In this document: in pieces, positions 1 through 6,196 of the stretch
How the letters are laid out: each line of letters starts with the position of its first letter
Position numbering within the stretch: the first letter of the stretch is position 1
DNA from: Chloroflexota bacterium
GTDB taxonomy: Bacteria; Chloroflexota; Limnocylindria; Limnocylindrales; CSP1-4
Assembly (NCBI GenBank): GCA_013695505.1
Contig: JACDAH010000435.1
Coordinates: forward strand, 1-6,253
DNA length: 6,253 nt
Reading direction: 5' to 3'
Position numbers and translations under genes: made by a program
Notes under the pieces: generated by a model
Seen by the model: only the letters and a program-made list of their open reading frames with translations
Database searches by the model: none
Told to the model about the DNA's origin: nothing

Positions 1-90
1 CGCCCGACCCGCCCGACCCGCCCGACCGGCCCGACCGGCCCGTTCCGCCCGACCCGCTCCTTCCGCCCGTTCCGCCCGACCCGCGCGATT
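1..90. repeat. Degenerate 9-bp tandem repeat (CGCCCGACC type)
   Basis: About ten head-to-tail 9-bp units fill the first 90 bases. The first three are exact CGCCCGACC; later ones vary to GGCCCGACC, GGCCCGTTC, CGCTCCTTC and CGCCCGTTC, with CGCCCGACC recurring at units six and nine. The tenth unit, CGCGCGATT, is only a partial match. The array begins at or beyond the left edge, so its full length is unknown. Because the unit is three codons long, every frame stays open: the plus strand reads Arg-Pro-Thr and the minus strand Ser-Gly-Gly. It may be an intergenic minisatellite or part of a low-complexity coding region outside the window. Confidence 0.8.
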
Positions 91-376
91 CTCGTGGGGA
101 GAGCACATGGAGCACGATCGGTCCCGAATCTGCTGTCCTGGCTCGCCCGACGAGCAGGAACGACCGATTCACGCCGAATCCGGCCTTCACCGCCTCGGAA
201 TCGCCGGGATCTGGTCGCGTGTGCACGCGGGGCGAGAATCGAGTGCGCGGCGGGGCCAGAGGGGCAGGTCAGACCCAGGAATGGCGAGTCGGGCGGGCGC
301 GAGGTGACGTCGACGACTCGGCGATCTCCGCCATCAACGCGGGGGGCTCGGCCGGTTCCAAGGGACGTCGATCGCG
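91..376. other. Non-coding stretch downstream of the GH13 pair
   Basis: With the repeat at 1-90 this gives 376 bases without a convincing gene. It holds three short inverted repeats: CGCGTG and CACGCG around TG (216-229), GATTC and GAATC around ACGCC (166-180), and GCTCG and CGAGC around CCCGA, extended by CCT and AGG across one bulge (137-158). None has a T-run, so no intrinsic terminator for the operon can be claimed. On the minus strand a frame is open from a GTG at 226 to the left edge, giving a Ser/Gly-rich translation through the repeat. It lacks a good ribosome site and has weaker GC in third codon positions than the real genes. Confidence 0.5.
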
Positions 377-1852
377 TCAGACGAGGATGAGCGCGCCCTG
401 GGCAGGCAGCTCGATCGTCGTTTGGCCAGCGATCGAACCGGCGGCGACCTCGGGCAGAACCAGTGGCGCCAGGCCCGCAACGAGCCCTGCGTCGACTTCC
501 AGCCGGGCCGGCTGGCGGCCGGTGTTGATCGCGACCACCGCGCGCTCACCATCGGCCGAGCGCGCGAGCGCGATCGCCTGACCCCTGACGGCCGCCACCG
601 CCACCGTTCCCCGCCGCAATGCCACGTGCCCGCGGCGACCGTGGATCACGGACCGCACGAACCCGCGCGTCGCGAGCGCGGCCTCGTCCGGCGCGACCGG
701 ATACCCGCGCCGGCAGTCCGGGTCCGGACCGCCCTCCATCCCGAGCTCGTCGCCGTAGTAGATCGATGGCGTTCCCGGCAGGACGAGCTGGAGCAGCGTC
801 GCGAGGCGCAGCGCGCCGACATCCCCGGCGAGGACCGTTCGGGCCCGCGGCGAATCGTGGCTGCCGATCAGGTTGTACTGGGCGCTGGTCGTCGTCGGGT
901 CGTAGGCCGCGAACAGATGCAGGAGCCGCTCCCCGAACGCCATCCCGTCGAGCGGCTTCAAGAACCGCCGATAGTCGGCCTGACCGTCGATCGCCGTCTG
1001 GTCGACCTGCCCCGCGCTGGCGTATCCGAGGATCGCCATCCCGAGCGGGTAGTTCATCAACGCGTCGAACCGATCGCCGGTCAGCCACTCCGGTCCCTCG
1101 TGCCAGATCTCGCCGACGAGGTATGCATCGGCGCGGACCGCCCGGACGCGGCGCCGGAACTCCGGCCAGAACGTCGGGTCCTCGATGTCGGCCGGGACGT
1201 CGAGCCGCCAGCCGTCGATCCCGTAGCGAAGCCAGTGCTCGGCGACGCCGAGCAGGAACTCGCGGGTCGGCGGATTCTCGACCCGCAGCTTCGGCAGCGA
1301 CGGGATGTTCCACCACGCCCGGTAGCCGGCTCGCTCGTGGTGGCCCGCCCGGTCGCCCGGCGGATACGCGTCGACCCAGCGGCCGCCCTCGCGGACATCC
1401 GGATCGAGGTAGAACCAGTCGCGGTACGGCGAGGCCGGGCCGGACTCCAGCACGTGCTGGAAGGGGAAGAAGCCACGTCCGGAGTGGTTGAAGACGCCGT
1501 CGAGGATCACCCGCATGCCGCGATCGTGGGCGCCGTCGAGGAGCGCCCGGAACGCAAGCTCGCCACCGAGGATCGGGTCGATGGCGAAGTAGTCGGAGGC
1601 GTTGTAGCGGTGGTTCGAGGCGGCGGTGAAGATCGGGTTCAGGTAGAGGCCGCTGATCCCGAGGTCGGCCAGGTCGTCGAGTCGCTCGACGACCCCGAAC
1701 AGGTCGCCGCCCTTGTAGCCCGCGTGCGTCGGCGGCGCGTCCCAGTCCTCGAACGGACCGGGCTCCGGGATTCGGCCGGAGCGGACAAAGCGGTCCGGAA
1801 AGACCTGGTAGAAGACCGAGTCGGCCGGCCAGGACGGGATGTCGATCGGCAC
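377..1852 (-). CDS. Cytoplasmic GH13 neopullulanase/cyclomaltodextrinase-like enzyme
   Basis: This 491-residue glycoside hydrolase has no signal peptide and enters the catalytic barrel at once (DSVFYQVFPDRF, 11-22). Region I is DGVFNH (118-123), region V LPKLR (186-190), region II GWRLDVPAD with nucleophile D218, region III GEIWHE with acid/base E248, and region IV GSHD with D333. YYGDELGMEGG and DPDCRR (377-382) follow, then a small C-terminal beta domain. These motifs match the cyclomaltodextrinase/maltogenic amylase/neopullulanase group (GH13_20 type), expected to split imported maltodextrins, pullulan fragments or cyclodextrins. Two differences stand out: the N-terminal starch-binding-like domain of about 120 residues is missing, and the usual Asn at the end of region V is Arg190. 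It begins 2 nt after the amylase stop, so the two enzymes are probably made together. The class is sure; the exact product is not. Confidence 0.9.
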   Translation of the reverse strand: MPIDIPSWPADSVFYQVFPDRFVRSGRIPEPGPFEDWDAPPTHAGYKGGDLFGVVERLDDLADLGISGLYLNPIFTAASNHRYNASDYFAIDPILGGELAFRALLDGAHDRGMRVILDGVFNHSGRGFFPFQHVLESGPASPYRDWFYLDPDVREGGRWVDAYPPGDRAGHHERAGYRAWWNIPSLPKLRVENPPTREFLLGVAEHWLRYGIDGWRLDVPADIEDPTFWPEFRRRVRAVRADAYLVGEIWHEGPEWLTGDRFDALMNYPLGMAILGYASAGQVDQTAIDGQADYRRFLKPLDGMAFGERLLHLFAAYDPTTTSAQYNLIGSHDSPRARTVLAGDVGALRLATLLQLVLPGTPSIYYGDELGMEGGPDPDCRRGYPVAPDEAALATRGFVRSVIHGRRGHVALRRGTVAVAAVRGQAIALARSADGERAVVAINTGRQPARLEVDAGLVAGLAPLVLPEVAAGSIAGQTTIELPAQGALILV

Positions 1853-1854
1853 GA

Positions 1855-3576
1855 TCAGCCTCCGAGCACGATGACCGCCGACGAGCGGGCGGGAATGGTG
1901 GTTAGCGGTCGATAGCCGGCGAAGCCACCGGCGGCGCCGACGATCGGCGCGGTCACCGGCCCGTCGCCGAGAACGACCTCGACCGATGGCACCCCGCACA
2001 GCGGCCCGCTCGCGAGGTCGAGCGACGGGCTTGCGGCCGTTGCGCCGACATTCGTCAGCACGAGCGCGGTCTCGGTCGGACTGACCCGCAACGCCGCGAC
2101 GACCCCCGGACTGTCGCTCGTGACGCCGGTCCACGTCCCCGTCGCCAGCGCCGGATGGGTGGAGCGCAACTGGATCAGGTCTCGGTAGTGCGTCAGCAAC
2201 GATCCCGGGTCCGCCGATTCGGTCGCGACGTTCACCTCAGGCGGATCGTCCGAGAGGGCCTCCCACGGCGCACCCGTCGAGAACCCGGCGGCCGGCGTGG
2301 ACGCGTCCCAGCGCATCGGCGTCCGGATTCGCTCGTCCGGCTTGCGACCGGTCATCCCGAGCTCCTCGCCGTAGTAGATGAACGGAACGCCGGGGCCTGT
2401 CAGAAGGAGCTCGGCCGCGACGCGGAGCTGGCCCGGGTCGCCGCCCAGCTGGCTGGCCACTCGGTCCTGGTCGTGGTTCGAGAGGAATGACCCGAACCCG
2501 CCAATCGCCGGATAGAGTTTCGTGACCTTCGCCAGGGCCCGACTGAGCGAGCTGCCATCGCCAGCCTGGGCCGCCCCGACCGCGCTGCTCGAGAGGGCGA
2601 AGTCGAACATCAGGTCGAGGTCGTCCGGGACATAGCTGGCGCTGTTCTGGGGCGTGTCCCAGACCTCGCCGAGGAGGAGCGCGCCCGGCGCCGTGGCCTC
2701 GATGCTGGCCCGAAAGGTCTTCCACCAGGCATGCGTCTCGGGCGTGTTCTCGGTCGTCGCGCCGTCCTCGATCAGGTGCTTGGCGGCATCGAGCCGGAAC
2801 CCGTCGATCCCGACATCGGCCAGCCAGAACTCGGCATCGGCGGTGACCTCGTCCGTGACGTCGGGATTCTCCAGGTTGAGGTCGGGCAGGTCCGGCCCGA
2901 AGTTGGCGTAGAAGTAGCGCTTGCCGTCGGCCTGCCAGTTCGAGCCCTGGGGACTGTCGGCCCAGACGTACCAGTCGGCATACGGTCCCGTGCCCGTCCG
3001 CGATGCCACGAACCATGGGTGCTTCGAAGAGGTGTGGTTGAGCGGCAGATCCAGGATGACAGCGATCCCCCGCTGGTGGGCGGCCGCGACCAGCGCCCGC
3101 ATGTCGTCGATCGTGCCGTAGTCCGGGTTCACGCCGCGGTAGTCGGTGATGTCGTAGCCGTGGTACGAAGGTGACGGGAAGGTCGGCATCAGCCACAGCC
3201 CGGTGACGCCGAGATCGGTCCGGGTCGCGGCATTCCCGTCGTTGAGGTAGTCGAGCTTCGCGGTCAGGCCGCGCAGGTCGCCGCCGCCGTCCCCGTCGCT
3301 GTCAGCAAAGCTCCGGACGAAGACCTCGGCGAAGACACGGTCGCGCCACCAGCCGGGCACGTCGAGCGAGCCGGTGGTCGGGGCGACCGGCGGGATCGGC
3401 GGGCAGCTCGGCGCGGGGCCGCCGCCGGCGATGCTCGTGCCGGACGACGCCGTCGAGGACGCACCCGAGGTCGCCGCAGGTTGGGCGCCCGACGGGCGCG
3501 GCGGAGGAGGAATGGCGGTCGAGCGGCAACCGACGATCGTGCAAGCGAGCACGGCCCCGAGCACGACCTTGAGCAC
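1855..3576 (-). CDS. Secreted GH13 alpha-amylase, predicted lipoprotein
   Basis: This 573-residue enzyme should hydrolyse alpha-1,4-glucans at the outer face of the membrane. The N-terminus, VLKVVLGAVLACTIVGC read from a GTG start, is a lipoprotein signal with lipidated Cys17. A Pro/Ser/Thr/Ala-rich linker follows to about residue 70. The catalytic barrel shows a calcium-site pattern DSDGDGGGD (92-100), region I DLPLNH (176-181), region V LPDLN (230-234), region II GFRLD with nucleophile D263, region III with acid/base E304 and region IV SNHD with D369. YYGEELGM and RTPMRWD follow, then a beta-type C-domain. Region V resembles the MPDLN of subfamily GH13_36, which includes the lipoprotein amylase of Thermotoga maritima. 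Cys58 and Cys527 are the only other cysteines in the mature protein and might pair. The start is uncertain: TTG at 3585 is an alternative, and the upstream in-frame extension looks non-coding. Confidence 0.93.
   Translation of the reverse strand: MLKVVLGAVLACTIVGCRSTAIPPPPRPSGAQPAATSGASSTASSGTSIAGGGPAPSCPPIPPVAPTTGSLDVPGWWRDRVFAEVFVRSFADSDGDGGGDLRGLTAKLDYLNDGNAATRTDLGVTGLWLMPTFPSPSYHGYDITDYRGVNPDYGTIDDMRALVAAAHQRGIAVILDLPLNHTSSKHPWFVASRTGTGPYADWYVWADSPQGSNWQADGKRYFYANFGPDLPDLNLENPDVTDEVTADAEFWLADVGIDGFRLDAAKHLIEDGATTENTPETHAWWKTFRASIEATAPGALLLGEVWDTPQNSASYVPDDLDLMFDFALSSSAVGAAQAGDGSSLSRALAKVTKLYPAIGGFGSFLSNHDQDRVASQLGGDPGQLRVAAELLLTGPGVPFIYYGEELGMTGRKPDERIRTPMRWDASTPAAGFSTGAPWEALSDDPPEVNVATESADPGSLLTHYRDLIQLRSTHPALATGTWTGVTSDSPGVVAALRVSPTETALVLTNVGATAASPSLDLASGPLCGVPSVEVVLGDGPVTAPIVGAAGGFAGYRPLTTIPARSSAVIVLGG
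1859..1863 (-). promoter_or_regulatory. Shine-Dalgarno site of the second GH13 gene
   Basis: GGAGG overlaps the last codons of the amylase gene and lies 6 nt before the GTG at 1852. It fixes that GTG as the start and implies translational coupling of the two enzymes. Confidence 0.8.
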
Positions 3577-3599
3577 AGGAGCCAATCCGCGCGCGACCG

Positions 3600-3887
3600 C
3601 TACCAGAGCGGCGGCTCGCGACCGTCGAGCTCGACGATCTCCGGCCCGCCCGAGCTCGAGTCTGGGGACGGCAGCGGGGATCCCGAAGGCCGCGGGCCGT
3701 CGGCCTTTCCCGGCGCCCAGCCTCGAAATCCCGACACGAGATCCGGCAGCATCGAGAGACGCAGCTCCGCCCCCGCTCGGCTCGCGGCCCGGTCCATCGC
3801 CTTCAGTGCCAGCCCGAAGGCGAGGAGTACCAGACACAGGACCGACGCCGCGACCACGGCCCCCAGGGGCAGGAATGGAAAGGGCAT
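3600..3887 (-). CDS. Small single-pass membrane protein of unknown function
   Basis: I do not recognise this 95-residue protein. It begins MPFPFLPLGAVVAASVLC and has one strong hydrophobic segment at about residues 8-28. A short basic and amphipathic stretch follows (about 29-56, with K29, R33, R37 and R43), then a Pro/Ser/Gly-rich tail and an acidic patch ending in EPPLW. The positive charges after the helix suggest an outside N-terminus and a cytoplasmic tail. A perfect AGGAGG and the long gap upstream support it as a real gene and as the first gene after that gap. Its stop is 23 nt before the proposed amylase start, so it is probably co-transcribed and perhaps translationally coupled with the amylase. 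An in-frame ATG at 3953 would give 117 residues but lacks comparable support. I assign no function. Confidence 0.65.
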   Translation of the reverse strand: MPFPFLPLGAVVAASVLCLVLLAFGLALKAMDRAASRAGAELRLSMLPDLVSGFRGWAPGKADGPRPSGSPLPSPDSSSGGPEIVELDGREPPLW

Positions 3888-3892
3888 CGCCG

Positions 3893-3898
3893 CCTCCT
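3893..3898 (-). promoter_or_regulatory. Shine-Dalgarno site of the small membrane protein gene
   Basis: A full AGGAGG lies 5 nt before the ATG at 3887. It favours this start over the upstream ATG at 3953 and is strong evidence that this short frame is translated. Confidence 0.75.
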
Positions 3899-3915
3899 CG
3901 CCGATCGTTCTTGCG

Positions 3916-3927
3916 GCGAGCGCTCGC
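3916..3927. promoter_or_regulatory. Perfect 12-bp palindrome, possible LacI-family operator
   Basis: GCGAGCGCTCGC is a perfect palindrome with the core GAGCGCTC, centred about 35 nt before the start of the small membrane gene. Operators of LacI-family sugar regulators are palindromes with a central CG, and several share this core, for example the streptomycete CebR type TGGGAGCGCTCCCA. The outer T and A bases of that consensus are not present here. One or two 12-bp palindromes are expected by chance in a window this size, so position is the main support. No regulator gene is visible. Confidence 0.35.
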
Positions 3928-4016
3928 GGGTCGCCGATGACAGACCCCAGCATGCGCGGATCGCCCCGCCGTCGTCGAGCGCCAGCCGTCGCACATCGTC
4001 CACTCCGATGCCGGGC

Positions 4017-4073
4017 GACGTCCGGCGTCAGGCGGCATCAGACGTCCGGCGCCCGCCGGTCCGGCGGTCCGGC
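4017..4073. repeat. Clustered short direct and inverted repeats after malG
   Basis: GACGTCCGGCG occurs twice (4017-4027 and 4041-4051). GGTCCGGC occurs twice in tandem (4058-4073). CCGCCGGTCCGGCGG (4053-4067) is a perfect inverted repeat around one central base. Together they can form GC-rich stems just downstream of the malG stop. They could act as a weak transcription stop or mRNA-stabilising structure, but no T-run follows and part of the pattern is expected in DNA this GC-rich. Confidence 0.45.
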
Positions 4074-4098
4074 ATCCTGCGCCCCGCGATCCGCCGGC

Positions 4099-5064
4099 TC
4101 AGCCCTTGACCCCGCCGACGGCCAGGCCGCCGACGATGTACCGCTGGAAGAAGAAGAACACGATCGAGACGGGCGCGGCGAACAGGATCGCGAAGGCGGC
4201 GAAGTCGGACCACGGCGTCTGCCCGAACGCGCCGACCATCTTGTTGAGCGCGAGTGACAGGGTGAAGCCCTGACCGGGCGAGTTCAGGAAGATGGACACG
4301 AAATAGAAGTCCGTCCACCCGGCGATGAAGCCGAGGAAGCCCGTGACCGCGAGGGCCGGCGTCGCGAGCGGCAGGACGATCTTGAGGAACGACTGATTGC
4401 GAGTGCAACCGTCGACGGCCGCAGCTTCCTCGAGTTCCTTGGGGATCGTGTCGAGATACCCCTTGAGGTTCCAGATGGCGAATGGCAGGGTGCCCGACAC
4501 GATCGCCAGCCCGACTCCGATGAGTGACGTCCGAATTGCGACATGGCCGAAGAACGGCAGGTCCAGCTTGATCGAGTTGAGCATGATGAACAACGGCGCG
4601 ATCGTGGCCACGGCAGGCAGCATCAGGACTCCGAGGATCACGATCATCAGGAGCTCCCGCCCGCGGAATCGGAGGCGCGAGAAGGCGTACGCAGCCAGGA
4701 CGCCGATCCCGACCGAGAAGACCGCCACGAAGCTCGCCAGGAGGAAGCTGTTGCGGGCCAGCTCGAGCAGGCCGATGTCGTCACTGGTCGGCTTCGCGAT
4801 CACCCGGCCAAACGCCTCGAGCGAGGCGCCGGGCGGAATGAGGCCGTCGGGCCGAGCCAGATTGCGCGGGTCGAGGGCCAGCGAGAAGATCCACAGGATC
4901 GGGAACAGGACCGTGGCCGTGATCAGCAGGCACAGAACCTGGAGGAGGAGCTGGCGGCCGGGCGTCAGCCGGCCGCGGGGCGAACGGCTGCGGTACTTGA
5001 TGAGTGGCCGCGAGCCGGTCGTGGTCAGCGGCGGGGCCGGGATGATGTCGGTTGACTGGACCAT
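4099..5064 (-). CDS. malG: MalG-type maltodextrin ABC transporter permease
   Basis: This 321-residue partner permease completes the importer channel. A cytoplasmic N-terminal tail of about 37 residues, rich in basic residues, precedes six hydrophobic segments at roughly 38-63, 105-128, 137-162, 179-200, 236-258 and 288-308. The EAA loop is clear: E213-A-A-A-V-D-G219, then L231-P232. The protein ends in RYIVGGLAVGGVKG, very close to the C-terminal tail of E. coli MalG, which is known to reach into the MalK dimer. This is the best sequence hint for a maltose/maltodextrin-type system. A GGAG site lies 8 nt before the ATG, inside the last codons of malF. No ATPase gene follows, so a MalK/MsmK-type ATPase must be encoded elsewhere or upstream of the window. 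Confidence 0.92.
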   Translation of the reverse strand: MVQSTDIIPAPPLTTTGSRPLIKYRSRSPRGRLTPGRQLLLQVLCLLITATVLFPILWIFSLALDPRNLARPDGLIPPGASLEAFGRVIAKPTSDDIGLLELARNSFLLASFVAVFSVGIGVLAAYAFSRLRFRGRELLMIVILGVLMLPAVATIAPLFIMLNSIKLDLPFFGHVAIRTSLIGVGLAIVSGTLPFAIWNLKGYLDTIPKELEEAAAVDGCTRNQSFLKIVLPLATPALAVTGFLGFIAGWTDFYFVSIFLNSPGQGFTLSLALNKMVGAFGQTPWSDFAAFAILFAAPVSIVFFFFQRYIVGGLAVGGVKG

Positions 5065-5069
5065 CGTGC

Positions 5070-6071
5070 CTACTCCGCGTAGCTCGCGGTCGCCCGCGCC
5101 AGCCGGTTCGTGACGAGGGTGATCGTCAGCAGCAGGAAGAACAGGATCACCGAGAAGGCCGCCGCCACCCCGTAGAGCTGGAAGTCGTTGACGAGCTTGT
5201 AGGCCTCGGTCACGAACAGCTCGGTCCGACCGAATGGACCACCACCCGACATGAAGAACGACAGGTAGAACAGGTTGAACGTCACGACGAAGCCGTAGAT
5301 CGCGTAGGGCAGCATTGCCGGCCGGAGGAAGGGCAGGGTCACGACCTTGAACCGCTGCCAGGCATTTGCCCCGTCCATTTCGGCCGCCTCGTAGAGATCA
5401 GGCGGGACGCTCTGGAGAGCGCCGGTCGCGACCACGGAGTTGAGCGGCCAGCCCAGCCAGCTGTTCGCCGTCAACAGGGCGAAGTAGGCAAGCGGCAGGG
5501 GGACGAACGGGATCGGATCGTTGACCTGCCCGAGCCAATCGATCCGGAAGAAATCGGGTGGAAGCCGGAACAGCACCCCCATCCCCTGGAGGATCACGTT
5601 GATCGCCCCGTTGTCCTGATCGAACAGGTACCGCCAGACCGTCGCGACGATGATCGGCGGGATGATCACAGGCAGGATGAACAGCGCCCGGTAGATCTTC
5701 TTGAACCGCAGCCCCTCGACGTTCAGGAGGAGCGCGATCGCGACACCGAGGACGACGTGGATGATGACGTTGGAGAAGGCCCAGAACAGATTGAAGAACA
5801 GCAGCCGCAGGAACTCGAAGTTCGGGATGTTGAGCTTGCTCTGAACGATCTGGACGTAGTTGTCGACGCCGACCAGGGTCGGTGGGACCTTGCCGCTGAG
5901 GTTCTTGAGCTGGAAGTCGGTGAACGACATCCACGTCTGGAACAGCAGCGGGTAGAACGTGATGATCCCCATCACGAGGAACGCCGGCAGGAGGTACAGC
6001 AACGCCGTTCGGGTGTCCGGACGGAAGCGTCGGCGGGGTGGCGGCAGCAGCGTGATCGCTGGGGCGGTCAT
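5070..6071 (-). CDS. malF: MalF-type maltodextrin ABC transporter permease
   Basis: This 333-residue inner-membrane permease would form half of the channel of a carbohydrate importer (CUT1 family). Six hydrophobic segments are visible, at about residues 22-46, 89-117, 126-149, 193-218, 252-275 and 299-322. The cytoplasmic EAA loop, which docks onto the ATPase, is at 228-250: E228-A-A, G234 in MDGAN, then L246-P247. Compared with E. coli MalF (514 residues, large periplasmic P2 domain) it is short and lacks that domain, as in most CUT1 permeases. The chosen ATG follows a GAGGA site. The next gene starts 5 nt after its stop, so the two permeases are probably translated together. The family call is firm. 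Maltodextrin as substrate is inferred from the two amylases downstream; related systems carry other oligosaccharides. Confidence 0.9.
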   Translation of the reverse strand: MTAPAITLLPPPRRRFRPDTRTALLYLLPAFLVMGIITFYPLLFQTWMSFTDFQLKNLSGKVPPTLVGVDNYVQIVQSKLNIPNFEFLRLLFFNLFWAFSNVIIHVVLGVAIALLLNVEGLRFKKIYRALFILPVIIPPIIVATVWRYLFDQDNGAINVILQGMGVLFRLPPDFFRIDWLGQVNDPIPFVPLPLAYFALLTANSWLGWPLNSVVATGALQSVPPDLYEAAEMDGANAWQRFKVVTLPFLRPAMLPYAIYGFVVTFNLFYLSFFMSGGGPFGRTELFVTEAYKLVNDFQLYGVAAAFSVILFFLLLTITLVTNRLARATASYAE

Positions 6072-6078
6072 GACCGTG

Positions 6079-6083
6079 TCCTC
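6079..6083 (-). promoter_or_regulatory. Shine-Dalgarno site of malF
   Basis: GAGGA lies 7 nt before the ATG at 6071. It decides between this start and an ATG at 6179 in the same frame, whose extra 36 residues are arginine-rich, cross the intergenic hairpin and look non-coding. Confidence 0.7.
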
Positions 6084-6159
6084 GTGACCAGTGATCCGGG
6101 TCGGGTTGAGGTGCCGCGGGGATCGTACGGCGTGGCGGGGTCGTCGTCGTGCCCGCCCG

Positions 6160-6180
6160 GGTGCCGACGAAGCCGGCACC
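6160..6180 (-). promoter_or_regulatory. Strong RNA hairpin between the malE-like gene and malF
   Basis: A perfect 7-bp inverted repeat has arms GGTGCCG and CGGCACC around a 7-nt centre (6167-6173). On the transcribed strand the stem can extend by a G-U and a C-G pair, leaving a TTC loop. It starts 16 nt after the stop of the binding-protein gene and no T-run follows, so it is not a typical intrinsic terminator. In many sugar ABC operons a hairpin at this place protects the upstream binding-protein mRNA or partly stops transcription, so that binding protein outnumbers permease. That role here is inferred from position. Confidence 0.55.
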
Positions 6181-6196
6181 TGGGCGAGCGGGCTGC

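Larger units (their letters stand above)
3888..4098 (-). other. Intergenic region between malG and the small membrane protein gene
   Basis: This 211-bp gap is the only real break inside the gene cluster downstream of the permeases and the likeliest place for a promoter serving the small gene and the two amylases. It contains GC-rich direct and inverted repeats near the malG end (4017-4073) and a 12-bp palindrome near the small gene (3916-3927). I see no convincing -35/-10 pair and no intrinsic terminator with a T-run. An open frame runs through it in the amylase reading frame, but its composition does not look like protein. Confidence 0.5.

Noticed and set aside
137..180. Two small hairpins as an intrinsic terminator for the operon
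   Set aside because: The stems are only 5 bp plus bulged extensions, no T-run follows on either strand, and they are about 200 bases from the last stop codon.
1..226. Minus-strand open frame from a GTG, with a Ser/Gly-rich end, as a partial gene
   Set aside because: There is no good ribosome site, third positions are less GC-rich than in the real genes, and the repeat keeps any frame open. The sequence to the left is needed.
94..390. Plus-strand open frame downstream of the repeat
   Set aside because: The translation is Arg/Pro/Gly-rich with no recognisable motif, runs into the end of the opposite gene and has no ribosome site.
422..1915. A 497-codon open frame on the plus strand
   Set aside because: It lies antisense to the second GH13 gene, whose catalytic motifs are clear. 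The translation is rich in Arg, Asp and Val with no family motifs, as expected for a mirror frame in GC-rich DNA.
1853..2134. Extension of the second GH13 frame to an ATG at 2134
   Set aside because: It would overlap the amylase C-domain by some 280 bases with an Arg-rich, non-family sequence. The GGAGG before the GTG at 1852 explains the start better.
3577..4038. An upstream extension of the amylase frame to an ATG at 4038
   Set aside because: The extra residues are Arg/Gly/Pro-rich, overlap the small membrane gene and would bury the lipoprotein signal. The GTG at 3576 gives a normal signal peptide.
6072..6179. An upstream ATG for malF adding 36 residues
   Set aside because: The extension crosses the intergenic hairpin, is Arg/Pro/His-rich, and the ATG at 6071 has its own GAGGA site.
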